This document shows positions 32,020 to 41,850 of a stretch of 64,000 nucleotides of DNA, in pieces. Within the stretch, counting starts at the first letter, position 1. Each line of letters opens with the position of its first letter. The DNA lies in NCBI RefSeq assembly GCF_003008575.1, contig NZ_CP027667.1:2876001-2940000 (forward strand), read 5' to 3'. The position numbers were made by a program, and so were the translations under genes. The notes beneath the pieces were generated by a model. That model saw only the letters and a program-made list of their open reading frames with translations. It had not been told where the DNA came from and made no database searches. The stretch is from Melaminivora suipulveris. GTDB taxonomy: Bacteria > Pseudomonadota > Gammaproteobacteria > Burkholderiales > Burkholderiaceae_C.

Positions 32020-34191
32020 TCAATACCGCGGCTGGTGCGCCCGGATGGCCTCGCGCGTCTTGTCATCCAGCGCGAAGCCCGAGCCGTGCGCCGCTGCCAG
32101 CTCATCGGCGCGGCGCAGGAAGGCGTCGATGCCCGTGCCGTAGATGAACTGCATCGCGCCACCCGCCCAGGCCGGGAAGCCGATGCCGAAGATCGAGCCA
32201 ATGTTGGCATCGTGCACGCTGGTCAGCACGCCCTCGGCCAGGCAGCGGGCGGTCTCGATGGCCTGGCGGTACAGCAGGCGGTCCTGGATGTCCTGCACGT
32301 TCCAATCCGAGTCAGGCTTCTCGAACAGCTCGCGCAGTTGCGGCCACAGGCGCTTCTTGCCGCCCTCGGGGTAGTCGTAGAAGCCGCCGCCACCCGCGCG
32401 GCCTGGGCGCTTCAGCTCCTTGACCATGCGCTCGACCAGCAGCTGGCCGGGCGTTGCCTCGTAGGCCTTGCCTTCCGCGGCGAAGTCGGCGCGCGTTTGC
32501 TCCATGACGTGCACGCTCAAGCTGAGGGCCGTCTCGTCGAGCACCGCCAGCGGCCCGACCGGCATGCCGGCCTGCATCGCGGCGTTCTCGATCACGGCGG
32601 CCGGGACGCCCTCGCTGAGTAGGGCCGCGCCCTCCATGACGAAGGTGCCGAAGGTGCGGCTGGTGTAGAAGCCGCGCGAATCGTTGACCACGATGGGGAT
32701 CTTGCCCAGTGCCTGCACGTAGTCAAAAGCGCGCGCCACGGTCTCGTCGTCGGTCTGCTGGCCGCGGATGATCTCGACCAGCTTCATTTTGTCCACGGGG
32801 CTGAAGAAGTGGATGCCGATGAACTTCTCAGGCGTGTTGCTGGCCTGCGCCAGGCCGCTGATGGGCAGCGTCGAGGTGTTGCTGGCAAAGAAGCCGCCCG
32901 GCGCCAGCTGCGGCTCGGCCTCGCGTGTGACCTGGGCCTTGAGGTCGCGGCTTTCGAACACCGCCTCGATGATCAGCTCGCAGCCGCTGAGGTCGGCGGC
33001 GCTGGCCGTGGGCGTGATGCGCGCCAGCAGCTCCTGCGCGGCATCGGGCTTCATGCGGCCCTTTTCCACGCGCTTGCCCGCCAGCTTCTCGCTGTAGGCC
33101 TTGCCCTTGTCCGCCTTGTCCTGGCTCACGTCCTTCAGCACGGTGGCGATGCCGCGGCTGGCCTGCGCCCAGGCGATGCCCGCGCCCATCATGCCGGCGC
33201 CCAGGATGCCCACCTTGGTCGGCTTGAAGCGCGCCACACCTGCCGGCCGCGACTTGCCCGCCTTGATGGCGTTCATGTCGAAGAAGAAGGTGTTGATCAT
33301 GTTGTGCGCCACCGGTGTGGTCATGAGGCGCGCCAGGTAGCGGCTTTCGATGCGCAGCGCGGTGTCGTAGTCGACCATCGCGCCTTCGACCATGGCCGAC
33401 AGCGCGGCCTCGGGCGCCGGGTAGCGCCCGCGCGTGGTCTTGCCCAGCATGGCCGGGGCGACGACCAGGGCGCCGGCGATCTTCGGGTTGCTGGGGGCGC
33501 CGCCGGGGATCTTGTAGTCCTTGGCATCCCACGGTTGCTGCGCCTGAGGGTGCGCGGTGATGTGCGCCAGCGCGCGCGGCAGCAGCTCGTCCTGCGTCTC
33601 GACCAGCTCGTGCACCAGGCCCAGCTTGTGTGCTTCAGATGGGCCGAAGGTCTTGCCTTCCAGGATGAAGGGCTGCGCGCCCATCAGGCCCAGCAGGCGC
33701 GTCATCTTGGTGATGCCGGTGGCGCCGGGCAGCAGGCCCAGGGTCACCTCGGGCAAGCCGAACTGGGTCTTCCTGTCGTTCACGGCGATGCGGTGATGCG
33801 CGATCAGCGCCACCTCCCAGCCGCCGCCCAGGGCCGTGCCATTGAGGCAGGCGACTACCGGGATGCCCAGTGTCTCCAGTGTGCGGAAGTTCTTCTTCAT
33901 GGCCTCGATGCGCTCGAAGACCGTGGGCGCATCCTCGGGCGTCAGACGCATGGTGGCCCTCAGGTCGGCGCCGGCAAAGAAGCTGGTCTTGGCCGAGGCC
34001 AGCACGATGCCCTTGAGCGCCCCGCCCAGCTGCTGGCGATCGGCCTGCACGCGCGCGGTGACTTCGCTCAGGTCGGCCTGCCACTGCTCGCACATGGTGT
34101 TGACCGGCGAGCCCTGCTCGTCGAAGGTGATCAGGGCGACCTGGCCGCCCGCGTCCTGCGCGGGGATGAGTTCGTAGCGGATGGTTTGCAT
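32020..34191 (-). CDS. Bifunctional enoyl-CoA hydratase / 3-hydroxyacyl-CoA dehydrogenase (FadB type)
   Basis: Multifunctional beta-oxidation protein, 723 aa. The N-terminal crotonase domain has both catalytic glutamates, Glu126 in ALGGGWEVAL and Glu148 in GLPEVTLGLLPG. The dehydrogenase domain begins with the NAD loop VGILGAGMMGAGIAWA near residue 333 and carries the catalytic His in IGIHFFSPVDKMKLVE near 455; a second HAD C-terminal domain completes the protein. Start is ATG at 34191, not the longer frame, which reads through an intra-operon repeat. It is last in the acyl-CoA dehydrogenase, thiolase, FadB operon on the minus strand. Confidence 0.95.
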   Translation of the reverse strand: MQTIRYELIPAQDAGGQVALITFDEQGSPVNTMCEQWQADLSEVTARVQADRQQLGGALKGIVLASAKTSFFAGADLRATMRLTPEDAPTVFERIEAMKKNFRTLETLGIPVVACLNGTALGGGWEVALIAHHRIAVNDRKTQFGLPEVTLGLLPGATGITKMTRLLGLMGAQPFILEGKTFGPSEAHKLGLVHELVETQDELLPRALAHITAHPQAQQPWDAKDYKIPGGAPSNPKIAGALVVAPAMLGKTTRGRYPAPEAALSAMVEGAMVDYDTALRIESRYLARLMTTPVAHNMINTFFFDMNAIKAGKSRPAGVARFKPTKVGILGAGMMGAGIAWAQASRGIATVLKDVSQDKADKGKAYSEKLAGKRVEKGRMKPDAAQELLARITPTASAADLSGCELIIEAVFESRDLKAQVTREAEPQLAPGGFFASNTSTLPISGLAQASNTPEKFIGIHFFSPVDKMKLVEIIRGQQTDDETVARAFDYVQALGKIPIVVNDSRGFYTSRTFGTFVMEGAALLSEGVPAAVIENAAMQAGMPVGPLAVLDETALSLSVHVMEQTRADFAAEGKAYEATPGQLLVERMVKELKRPGRAGGGGFYDYPEGGKKRLWPQLRELFEKPDSDWNVQDIQDRLLYRQAIETARCLAEGVLTSVHDANIGSIFGIGFPAWAGGAMQFIYGTGIDAFLRRADELAAAHGSGFALDDKTREAIRAHQPRY

Positions 34192-34204
34192 GTCGAGTCT
34201 CTCA

Positions 34205-34346
34205 ATTCGGTGATGAAGGCAGCCAAGCGCCGCAAGCGCGCCCGGCAAAGCCAGCAGACGCCGCGGATCTGGCTTCGCCATGCCGCCAGCGTCGTCTCCC
34301 TTCCCAGCGCGCAGCGCGCCAGAGAAGGGGGAAGCCGCGCAGCGGC
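34205..34346 (-). repeat. Intra-operon repeat A (between thiolase and FadB genes)
   Basis: Divergent member of the family seen at 41700-41850, 42935-43077 and 60614-60770. In the transcribed sense it has AACCCCCTGAG, then CCCCCTTCTCT, a GCGCGCTGCGCGC dyad, GGGAAGGGAGACG and a CTGGC-rich tail. It lies directly after the thiolase stop. Confidence 0.65.
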
Positions 34347-35555
<1,209 letters not shown>

Positions 35556-35574
35556 CGAAAAAACTCCTGTTTCA

Positions 35575-35635
35575 GGTGAAATTGGCCTTCAGTCGGCGTG
35601 AATGAAGCGTGAGTAGCTATAAAAATGTGAGTAAA
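35575..35635 (-). repeat. GCTAT-type mini-element between dehydrogenase and thiolase genes
   Basis: In the minus-strand sense it reads ATTTTTATAGCTACTCACGC followed by TTCATT and ACGCCGACTGAAGGCC. It aligns well with the element at 31917-31981. Confidence 0.7.
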
Positions 35636-35637
35636 AA

Positions 35638-36804
35638 TCAGCGCCCGCCCAGCCCCATGCCGCGCGTGATGACCTCTTTCATGATCTCGTTGGTGCCGCC
35701 GTAGATGCGCTGCACGCGCGCGTCGGCCCAGGCGCGGGCGATGGGGTACTCCCACATGTAGCCGTAGCCGCCGAAGAGCTGCACGCATTCGTCCATGACC
35801 TTGCACTGCAGGTCGCTGGTCCAGTACTTGGCCATGCTGGCGGTCTGCGTGTCCAGCTTGCCCTCCAGGATCAGCTCGCAGCATTTGTCCACGAAGACGC
35901 GCGCCACCTGCACTTCGGTCTGCAGCTCGGCCAGAGTAAAGCGGGTGTTCTGAAACGCTGCCACCGGCTGGCCGAAAACCTTGCGCTCCTTGACGTAATC
36001 CACCGTCCAGTCGATGGCCGCCTGCGCCGCCGCCACGGCGCCGATGGCGATCTGCAGCCGCTCCCAGGGCAGCTGCTCCATCAGGCCGATGAAGCCCTTG
36101 CCCTGCATGGCAGGGCCGCCCAGCAGGTTCTCGGCCGGTACCTTGACGTTGTCGAAGAAAAGCTCGGAGGTGTCCTGCGCCTTCATGCCGACTTTCTTCA
36201 GGCGCTGGCCTTTTTCGAAGCCGGGCATGCCGCGCTCGACCAGCAGCAGGCTGGTGCCTTTGGCGCCAGCCGCCGGGTCGGTCTTGGCCACCACGATGAC
36301 CAGATCGGCATGCCAGCCGTTGGTGATGAAGGTCTTGCTGCCGTTCAGCACATAGTGGCTGCCGTCAGCACTGAGCAGCGCCGTGGTCTTGATGCCTTGC
36401 AGGTCGCTGCCGGCCGCCGGCTCGCTCATGGCGATGGCGCCGACCATGCTGCCGTCGGCCAGTTGCGGCAGGTACTTGCGTTTTTGCTCCTCGGTGCCGT
36501 AGTGCAGGATGTACGGCGCGACGATCTCGCTGTGCAGCCCGAAGCCAACGCCCGAGCAGCCGGCGCGGGCGATTTCTTCCATCTGCGCGATGGAGTAACG
36601 CTTGTCGGCGCCGGCGCCGCCGTACTCCTCGGGCATGGTCATGCACAGAAAGCCGTTGGCGCCGGCCTTGCGCCAGACCTCGCGATCCACATAGCCCTGC
36701 TCCTCCCACTGTGCGTGGTGCGGCGTGATTTCCTTGTCGATGAAGCGGCGGAAGCTGTCGGCGAAGGTCTGGTGGTCGGACTGGAAGAGGGTGCGTTCGA
36801 TCAT
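35638..36804 (-). CDS. Acyl-CoA dehydrogenase
   Basis: FAD-dependent dehydrogenase, 388 aa. Motifs: CMTMPEEYGGAG, the flavin-site IAMSEPAAGSDLQGIKT near residue 127, ITNGWHADLVIVVAKT near 160 and the C-terminal RIYGGTNEIMKEVI. That last motif lacks the MCAD-type Glu; Glu248 in LPWERLQIA lies where IVD/LCAD-type enzymes have their catalytic base. Start is ATG at 36804. It is the first gene of a beta-oxidation operon, preceded by the shared AAGCA-N2-TGCTT palindrome 32 bp upstream. Confidence 0.94.
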   Translation of the reverse strand: MIERTLFQSDHQTFADSFRRFIDKEITPHHAQWEEQGYVDREVWRKAGANGFLCMTMPEEYGGAGADKRYSIAQMEEIARAGCSGVGFGLHSEIVAPYILHYGTEEQKRKYLPQLADGSMVGAIAMSEPAAGSDLQGIKTTALLSADGSHYVLNGSKTFITNGWHADLVIVVAKTDPAAGAKGTSLLLVERGMPGFEKGQRLKKVGMKAQDTSELFFDNVKVPAENLLGGPAMQGKGFIGLMEQLPWERLQIAIGAVAAAQAAIDWTVDYVKERKVFGQPVAAFQNTRFTLAELQTEVQVARVFVDKCCELILEGKLDTQTASMAKYWTSDLQCKVMDECVQLFGGYGYMWEYPIARAWADARVQRIYGGTNEIMKEVITRGMGLGGR

Positions 36805-36835
36805 GGCGGCGGCGAGGGCGGAGGGGATTTTAAAA

Positions 36836-36847
36836 AAGCAAATGCTT
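36836..36847. promoter_or_regulatory. Predicted TetR operator upstream of the beta-oxidation operon
   Basis: AAGCAAATGCTT, a perfect 5-bp-arm palindrome; on the minus strand it reads AAGCATTTGCTT, identical to the core before the tetR gene. It is 32 bp upstream of the acyl-CoA dehydrogenase start. Confidence 0.6.
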
Positions 36848-36899
36848 GCTGAAATTCTGCCACCGTCGCGGCGCGCCGGGGCCAGTATTTGCGAGCATG

Positions 36900-36922
36900 A
36901 AAAAGCCGCCCGAAGGCGGCTC
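36900..36922 (-). terminator. Terminator after the livK-like gene
   Basis: AGCCGCC/GGCGGCT stem with a 4-nt loop; in the minus-strand sense it is followed by TTTTTC. It ends the livHMGF-ligase-livK operon and insulates the dehydrogenase promoter. Confidence 0.85.
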
Positions 36923-36944
36923 GCAACCCGTTCGCGGCGGGTGC

Positions 36945-38114
36945 TTACTTGAAGTAGTCGGAGACCACCTTCCAGCGGCCGTCCTGAATTTGCGACAGGC
37001 GCGAGCGCTCGGTGCCCAGGCGCTTGGTGGCGGTGTAGCTGAGCGTGTCGCTGCCGAACATGTCCGGCTGGATGCTCATGCCGTCCATGGCCTTGATGAA
37101 GCTGTCCGCCGTCAGGTTGGCGCCGGCGCGCTGCGCACCCTGGATGAAGTTGTCCATGATCTGGTAGCCATAGACCGAGAACACGCCGGGGTCTTCGTTG
37201 AATTTGGTCTTGTACTTGTTGGCCCAGAAGCGGATCGGCTGCGAGGCCTCGTCCAGATAGGGCACCTGCACCGCCATGGTGGCGTACAGGCCGTCCATGG
37301 CCTTGCCGCCCAGCTTGTGGATCAGGTCGGTGTAGGAGGCCGTGGTGCCCAGGAAGGTGGGCGAAAAGCCCGTCTTGCGCGACTCGCCGATGGTGCCGAT
37401 GGTCTCGCGAATGACCGTGCCCATGACCACGAAGTCGCAGTTTGCCGCCTTCATCTTGGCCACCTGCGAGGAGAAATCGGTGGCGCCGCGCTTGTAGGTG
37501 GTTTTTTCCGCCAGCTCCATGCCTATGGTTTTCAGGCCGTCCTCGGCGCCGCGCATGACTTCCAGGCCGAATTCATCGTCCTGGTAGATGGTGCAGACCT
37601 TCTTGGCGCCCTTTTCCTTGACCAGGCGCGGCGTGGCCGTGCGGGCCTGGTCGTAGTAGGGCACGCTGAAGGCGTACTTGAGCCTGAGGTTGGGCTCCTC
37701 GAACATCTCGCGCGCGCCCGTCAGCGGGTAAAAGTTGATGACGTTCTTCGGGAACAGCACCGGGAAGGTGGCGACGTTGGCCGCCGTGCCGATGTGGCCG
37801 ACCATGGCGAAGATCTTGTCCTGGTTGACCAGCTTTTGCGCGGCCAGCACGGCGCGCTTGGGGTCGTAGCCCGAGTCTTCGGACTTGAAGACCAGCTTGC
37901 GGCCGTTGACGCCGCCCTGCTCGTTGGCCTCGTCCACGCGCAGCTGCATGCCCATGCGCGCCTGCTTGCCGAAGCCGGCCAGCGGCCCGGACAGATCCTG
38001 GATGGTGCCGACGGTGAGGGTGTCCTTGCTCACGCCCTGGGCCGCCTGCGCCCAGGCGCCGGGAGCGGCAAAGGCCAGGGCGGCCGCGGCCGCGGCAAAA
38101 AAATGGGGTTTCAT
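36945..38114 (-). CDS. ABC transporter periplasmic substrate-binding protein (Leu/Ile/Val-binding type)
   Basis: Type I periplasmic binding protein, 389 aa with a signal peptide (MKPHFFAAAAAALAFAAPGAWAQA, cleavage after AWA-Q). The mature part begins DTLTVGTIQDLSGPLAGFG and has AMVGHIGTAANVATFPVLF and FSVPYYDQARTATPRLV, common in the LivK-like group that often binds aromatic or aliphatic acids rather than amino acids. Start is ATG at 38114. It is the last gene of a minus-strand operon with LivH, LivM, LivG, LivF and a CoA ligase. The ligand is unknown, but the ligase next door suggests a carboxylic acid. Confidence 0.9.
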   Translation of the reverse strand: MKPHFFAAAAAALAFAAPGAWAQAAQGVSKDTLTVGTIQDLSGPLAGFGKQARMGMQLRVDEANEQGGVNGRKLVFKSEDSGYDPKRAVLAAQKLVNQDKIFAMVGHIGTAANVATFPVLFPKNVINFYPLTGAREMFEEPNLRLKYAFSVPYYDQARTATPRLVKEKGAKKVCTIYQDDEFGLEVMRGAEDGLKTIGMELAEKTTYKRGATDFSSQVAKMKAANCDFVVMGTVIRETIGTIGESRKTGFSPTFLGTTASYTDLIHKLGGKAMDGLYATMAVQVPYLDEASQPIRFWANKYKTKFNEDPGVFSVYGYQIMDNFIQGAQRAGANLTADSFIKAMDGMSIQPDMFGSDTLSYTATKRLGTERSRLSQIQDGRWKVVSDYFK

Positions 38115-38182
38115 GTGCTGTGTCTCCTGTGGTTGTATGCGGTGGTGATTTATAGGGCGCGGCGGCGCTGCGGCCATCGGCA

Positions 38183-40045
38183 CTATCCCTGCCGGTACAT
38201 GGCCTCGATCTGCAGCGCGTACTTGGTCTGCACCAGCTTGCGCTTGAGCTTCATGGTCGGGGTCAGCTCCTCGTCCTCGGCGGTGAGCTGGGTGTCGAGC
38301 AGGAAGAACTTCTTGATCTGCTCGACGCGCGCGAACTTCTTGTTCACCTCGTCGATCACGTCCTGAATGAGCTGCTGCACTTCCGGCGCCCGCGTCAGGC
38401 TGGCGTAGTTGGAAAACGGAACGTCGTGGTCCTGCGCGTACTTCTCGACGTTTTCCTGGTCGATCATGATGATCACGGTGAGGTAGGGCCGCTTGTCGCC
38501 AATCACCACCGCGTCGGTGATGTAGGGGCTGAACTTCAGCTCGTTCTCGATCTCGCTGGGCGTCACGTTCTTGCCGCCGGCCGTGATGATGATGTCCTTC
38601 ATGCGGTCGGTGATGCGGAAATACCCGTCCTGGTCCACCGTGCCGACGTCGCCGGTGCGCAGCCAGCCGTCATCGGTGAAGGTCTCCGCGGTCTTATCGG
38701 GCAGGTTCAGGTAGCCCTTGAAGACGTTGGGACCCTTGACCTGGATCTCGCTCGTTTCCGGGTCCAGGCGCACCTGGTTGAAGTTGGTCTGCGGCCCGAT
38801 GGAGCCCAGCTTGATGCGTTCGGGGCGCATGCCGGTGGAGGCGCCGCAGGTCTCCGTCATGCCCCACACCTCCAGCATGGGAACGCCCAGCGCCAGGTAC
38901 CACTTGATCAGGTCGGGCGCGATGGGCGCGGCGCCGGTGACCAGAAAGCGCGCACGGTGGATGCCGATCATCTTGCGCACGTTGTCGATCACCAGCCAGC
39001 GCGCCAGCTGGAACTGCGCGCGCAGGCCGGCGCCCACCGGCTGGCCGGCCAGCACACGCTCGGCGATCTTCATGCCGACTCCGATGGCCCAGGCGTAGAC
39101 CGCCTGCTGCATCCGGCTGGATTCCTTCAGCGAGATGGTCACGCCGGAGTAGAACTTCTCCCACACCCGCGGCACGGCGGTGAAGACCGTGGGCGCGATC
39201 TCGCGCACGTTCTCGGGCACGGTGTCGGGGTTCTCGACGAAGTTCAGCTTGCAGCCGGTGTAGAGCGCAAAGTACTCGCCCCCCATGCGCTCGGCGATGT
39301 GGCACAGCGGCAGGAAGCACATGGCTTCGTCGCTCTCGGTGCGCGCCACCAGGGTGTTGTTGCCGCGCACGGTGTAGGCCAGCGCTGCATGGGTGTGCAT
39401 GGCGCCCTTGGGCTTTCCGGTGGTGCCGGAGGTGTAGACCAGGATGGCGACGTCCTCGGGCCGCACGGCCGCAATGCGCTGCTGCAGCGCGCCGGGGTTG
39501 GCCGCATTCCAGTCCCGGCCCAGGGCGCGCAGGGCCTGAAGGCTCAGGACGTCCTGGTCCTTCAGCTCGCGTAGGCCCTCCATGTCGAAGACCACGATCT
39601 TTTGCAGCAGTGGCAGCTGGGCGCGCACTTCCAGGGCCTTGTCCAGTTGCTCGTCATCCTCGACGAACAGCACCCGCGTGCCCGAGTCCTCGCACAGGTA
39701 GTGCACCTGCGGCGCGGCGTCGGTCGGATAGATGCCGTTGGCGACGCCGCCGCAGCTCAGCACCGCCAGGTCCGCCAGTACCCAGCGGGCGTTGGTGTTG
39801 GACAGGATGGACGCGCATTGGCCGGGCGCGAAACCCAGCGCCATCAGGCCGCCGGCGATCTCGCCCACCGCCTCGCCGACCTGGTTCCAGGTCCAGCTCT
39901 TCCAGATGCCCAGGTCCTTTTCGCGCAGCCACACCTGGGGGCCGCGCTTTTGCACGGCGTTCCAGAACATGGCGGCGATGTTGTCGCCGTCCAGCACGCT
40001 CCCGCTGACGGGCTGAAGATGCGAGAGATCCCACAGATTGGACAC
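38183..40045 (-). CDS. Long-chain-type AMP-forming acyl-CoA ligase in the liv operon
   Basis: CoA ligase of 620 aa, longer than the two other ligases in the island, like FACL/ACSBG enzymes. The P-loop is VYTSGTTGKPKGAMHTH near residue 205, then WGMTETCGAST near 400 and ITDRMKDIIITAGGKNVTPSEIE near 495. The C-terminal part has LKRKLVQTKYALQIEAMY in place of a typical A10 motif. It starts ATG at 40045, 3 bp after the livF stop, so translation is probably coupled to the ABC transporter. This argues that imported acid is CoA-activated at once. Confidence 0.92.
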   Translation of the reverse strand: MSNLWDLSHLQPVSGSVLDGDNIAAMFWNAVQKRGPQVWLREKDLGIWKSWTWNQVGEAVGEIAGGLMALGFAPGQCASILSNTNARWVLADLAVLSCGGVANGIYPTDAAPQVHYLCEDSGTRVLFVEDDEQLDKALEVRAQLPLLQKIVVFDMEGLRELKDQDVLSLQALRALGRDWNAANPGALQQRIAAVRPEDVAILVYTSGTTGKPKGAMHTHAALAYTVRGNNTLVARTESDEAMCFLPLCHIAERMGGEYFALYTGCKLNFVENPDTVPENVREIAPTVFTAVPRVWEKFYSGVTISLKESSRMQQAVYAWAIGVGMKIAERVLAGQPVGAGLRAQFQLARWLVIDNVRKMIGIHRARFLVTGAAPIAPDLIKWYLALGVPMLEVWGMTETCGASTGMRPERIKLGSIGPQTNFNQVRLDPETSEIQVKGPNVFKGYLNLPDKTAETFTDDGWLRTGDVGTVDQDGYFRITDRMKDIIITAGGKNVTPSEIENELKFSPYITDAVVIGDKRPYLTVIIMIDQENVEKYAQDHDVPFSNYASLTRAPEVQQLIQDVIDEVNKKFARVEQIKKFFLLDTQLTAEDEELTPTMKLKRKLVQTKYALQIEAMYRQG

Positions 40046-40048
40046 GTC

Positions 40049-40849
40049 TTATCTCCAGGTTTTCTTTTTCTTCCAGCGCCGCTCGCCGCGCACGCTGTCG
40101 GCCTTCATGCCGAGGTAGAACTCCTTGATGTCGTCCTTCTCGCGCAGCACGGCGCAGCGGTCCTCCATCACGATGCGGCCGTTCTCCAGCACATAGCCGT
40201 AGTCGGAGGCGTTCAGCGCCATGTTGGCGTTCTGCTCGACCAGGAGGATGGTGGTGCCGCGCTCGCGGTTGATGCGCACGACGATCTCGAAGATTTCCTT
40301 GGTCAGGCGCGGCGACAGGCCCAGGCTGGGCTCGTCCAGCAGGATCAGCTCGGGGTTGGCCATGAGCGCGCGCGAGATCGCCAGCATCTGCTGCTGGCCG
40401 CCCGAGAGCAGGCCGGCGTCCTGGTCCTTGCGTTCGTCCAGGATGGGAAAGTAGCCGTACACCGTCTCCATGTCCTTGGCCACGGCGTCGCGGTCGGGCC
40501 GCGTGTAGGCGCCCATCAGCAGGTTGTCGCGCACCGACAGCAGCGGGAACACTTCGCGCCCCTCGGGCACGTGCGACAGGCCGCGGCGCACGATGGCCGC
40601 CGGATCGTGCGCGGTGATGTTGTCGCCCTTGAAGTGCACGCTGCCCTTGCGCGGGTCGATGATGCCGGAGATGGTCTTCAAGATGGTGGTCTTGCCCGCG
40701 CCGTTGCTGCCCAGCACGGTGGCGATTTCTCCGCGGCGCACCTGCAGGCTCACGCCGCGGATGGCCTTGATGGGGCCGTAGCTGCTCTCGATGTTCTGCA
40801 GGCGCAGGACGGGCTCGGCGTCGGGCGCGGTCTGGAGGACAGCGTTCAT
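40049..40849 (-). CDS. ABC transporter ATP-binding protein LivF type
   Basis: ATPase of a branched-chain-amino-acid-type ABC importer, 266 aa. Walker A is GSNGAGKTT near residue 47, signature LSGGQQQMLAISRAL, Walker B ELILLDEPSLGLSP and the His switch follows in LLVEQNAN. The C-terminus is unusually basic (RGERRWKKKKTWR). The ATG at 40849 overlaps the livG stop by 4 bp. Pairs with LivG (40846-41688) as the nucleotide-binding heterodimer. Confidence 0.92.
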   Translation of the reverse strand: MNAVLQTAPDAEPVLRLQNIESSYGPIKAIRGVSLQVRRGEIATVLGSNGAGKTTILKTISGIIDPRKGSVHFKGDNITAHDPAAIVRRGLSHVPEGREVFPLLSVRDNLLMGAYTRPDRDAVAKDMETVYGYFPILDERKDQDAGLLSGGQQQMLAISRALMANPELILLDEPSLGLSPRLTKEIFEIVVRINRERGTTILLVEQNANMALNASDYGYVLENGRIVMEDRCAVLREKDDIKEFYLGMKADSVRGERRWKKKKTWR

Positions 40850-41688
40850 GCGCGCACCTCCAGCGCAGCGGCGCTGCCTTCGGGCCGGCGCAGGTTGCTC
40901 ACGTCGTCGATGGTGCCGAGATACGCCTCGACCACGCCGGAATGCGTCTGCACCTCGTGCGGCGTGCCCATGGCCAGCACTTGGCCCTGGTTCATGGCCA
41001 GCACCCGGTCGGAGACGCGCGAGACCAGCGACATGTCGTGCTCGACCATCAGCACGGTGATGCCCAGCTCATCGCGGATGTCCTGGATCCAGAAGGCCAT
41101 GTCGTCGGTCTCCTCCACGTTCAGGCCGGACGAGGGCTCGTCCAGCAGCAGCAGCTGCGGCTCGGTGCACAGCGCGCGCGCCATCTCGACCACCTTGCGC
41201 ACGCCGTAGGGCAGGCCGGCGACCAGCGTGTCGCGGTAGTGCTGCAGATCCAGAAAGTCGATGACCTCCTCGGCCTTCTCGCGCGCCCGGATTTCGGCGG
41301 CGCGTGTGCGCGGCGTGAACAGCATGTCGGCCCACAGACCCGTCTCGCGTTGGGTATGGCGGCCGATCAGCAGGTTGTGCAGCACGCTGGCGTGCTCGAA
41401 CAGCTCGATGTTCTGGAACGTGCGCGCAATGCCCAGCCCCGCGACCTGGTGCGCGGGCTGATCGGTCAACGCCAGCCGGCCTTTCGGGCCGACGTAGTCG
41501 ATGGCGCCGCTGGTCGGCGTGTAGATGCGGCTGATCAGGTTGAAGACCGTCGTCTTGCCGGCGCCGTTGGGCCCGATCAGCGTGAACACCTCGCCGCGGC
41601 GCACGTCGAAGCTGACGTCGTTCACTGCGAGCAGGCCACCGAAGCGCACGCTCAGATTGCGTGCCTCAAGCAATACCTCAGCGCTCAT
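40846..41688 (-). CDS. ABC transporter ATP-binding protein LivG type
   Basis: Second ATPase of the importer, 280 aa. Walker [10 protein letters not shown] near residue 42, LivG-type insert with [22 protein letters not shown], signature near [14 protein letters not shown] in place of LSGGQ, which is common in LivG proteins, and Walker [15 protein letters not shown]. Start is ATG at 41688; the frame upstream is open only because it reads through repeat B. It overlaps livF by 4 bp. Confidence 0.92.
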   Translation of the reverse strand: MSAEVLLEARNLSVRFGGLLAVNDVSFDVRRGEVFTLIGPNGAGKTTVFNLISRIYTPTSGAIDYVGPKGRLALTDQPAHQVAGLGIARTFQNIELFEHASVLHNLLIGRHTQRETGLWADMLFTPRTRAAEIRAREKAEEVIDFLDLQHYRDTLVAGLPYGVRKVVEMARALCTEPQLLLLDEPSSGLNVEETDDMAFWIQDIRDELGITVLMVEHDMSLVSRVSDRVLAMNQGQVLAMGTPHEVQTHSGVVEAYLGTIDDVSNLRRPEGSAAALEVRA

Positions 41689-41699
41689 GACAACCTTTC

Positions 41700-41850
41700 G
41701 TCGAAGGGCGCAACCGCAAAAACTGGCGCGCCCCAGGCCAGCAACCGCCGTGCAAGGGCCGCCCCGCAGCACCGGCGGTGTCCCCCTTCCCGAATTGCGC
41801 AGCGATTCGAGAGAAGGGGGAAGGAGCGAAGCGACATAGGGGGTTGTTCC
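41700..41850 (-). repeat. Intra-operon repeat B (between livM and livG)
   Basis: In the transcribed sense: AACCCCCTATGTCGCTTCGC, then CCCCCTTCTCTCGAAT, a GCTGCGCAAT dyad, GGGAAGGGGGACACCGCCGG, then GGGCGGCCCTTGCACGGCGG and a CTGGCCTGGG tail. It is nearly identical to repeat D at 60614-60770 over about 130 bp and related to repeat C. Confidence 0.85.
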
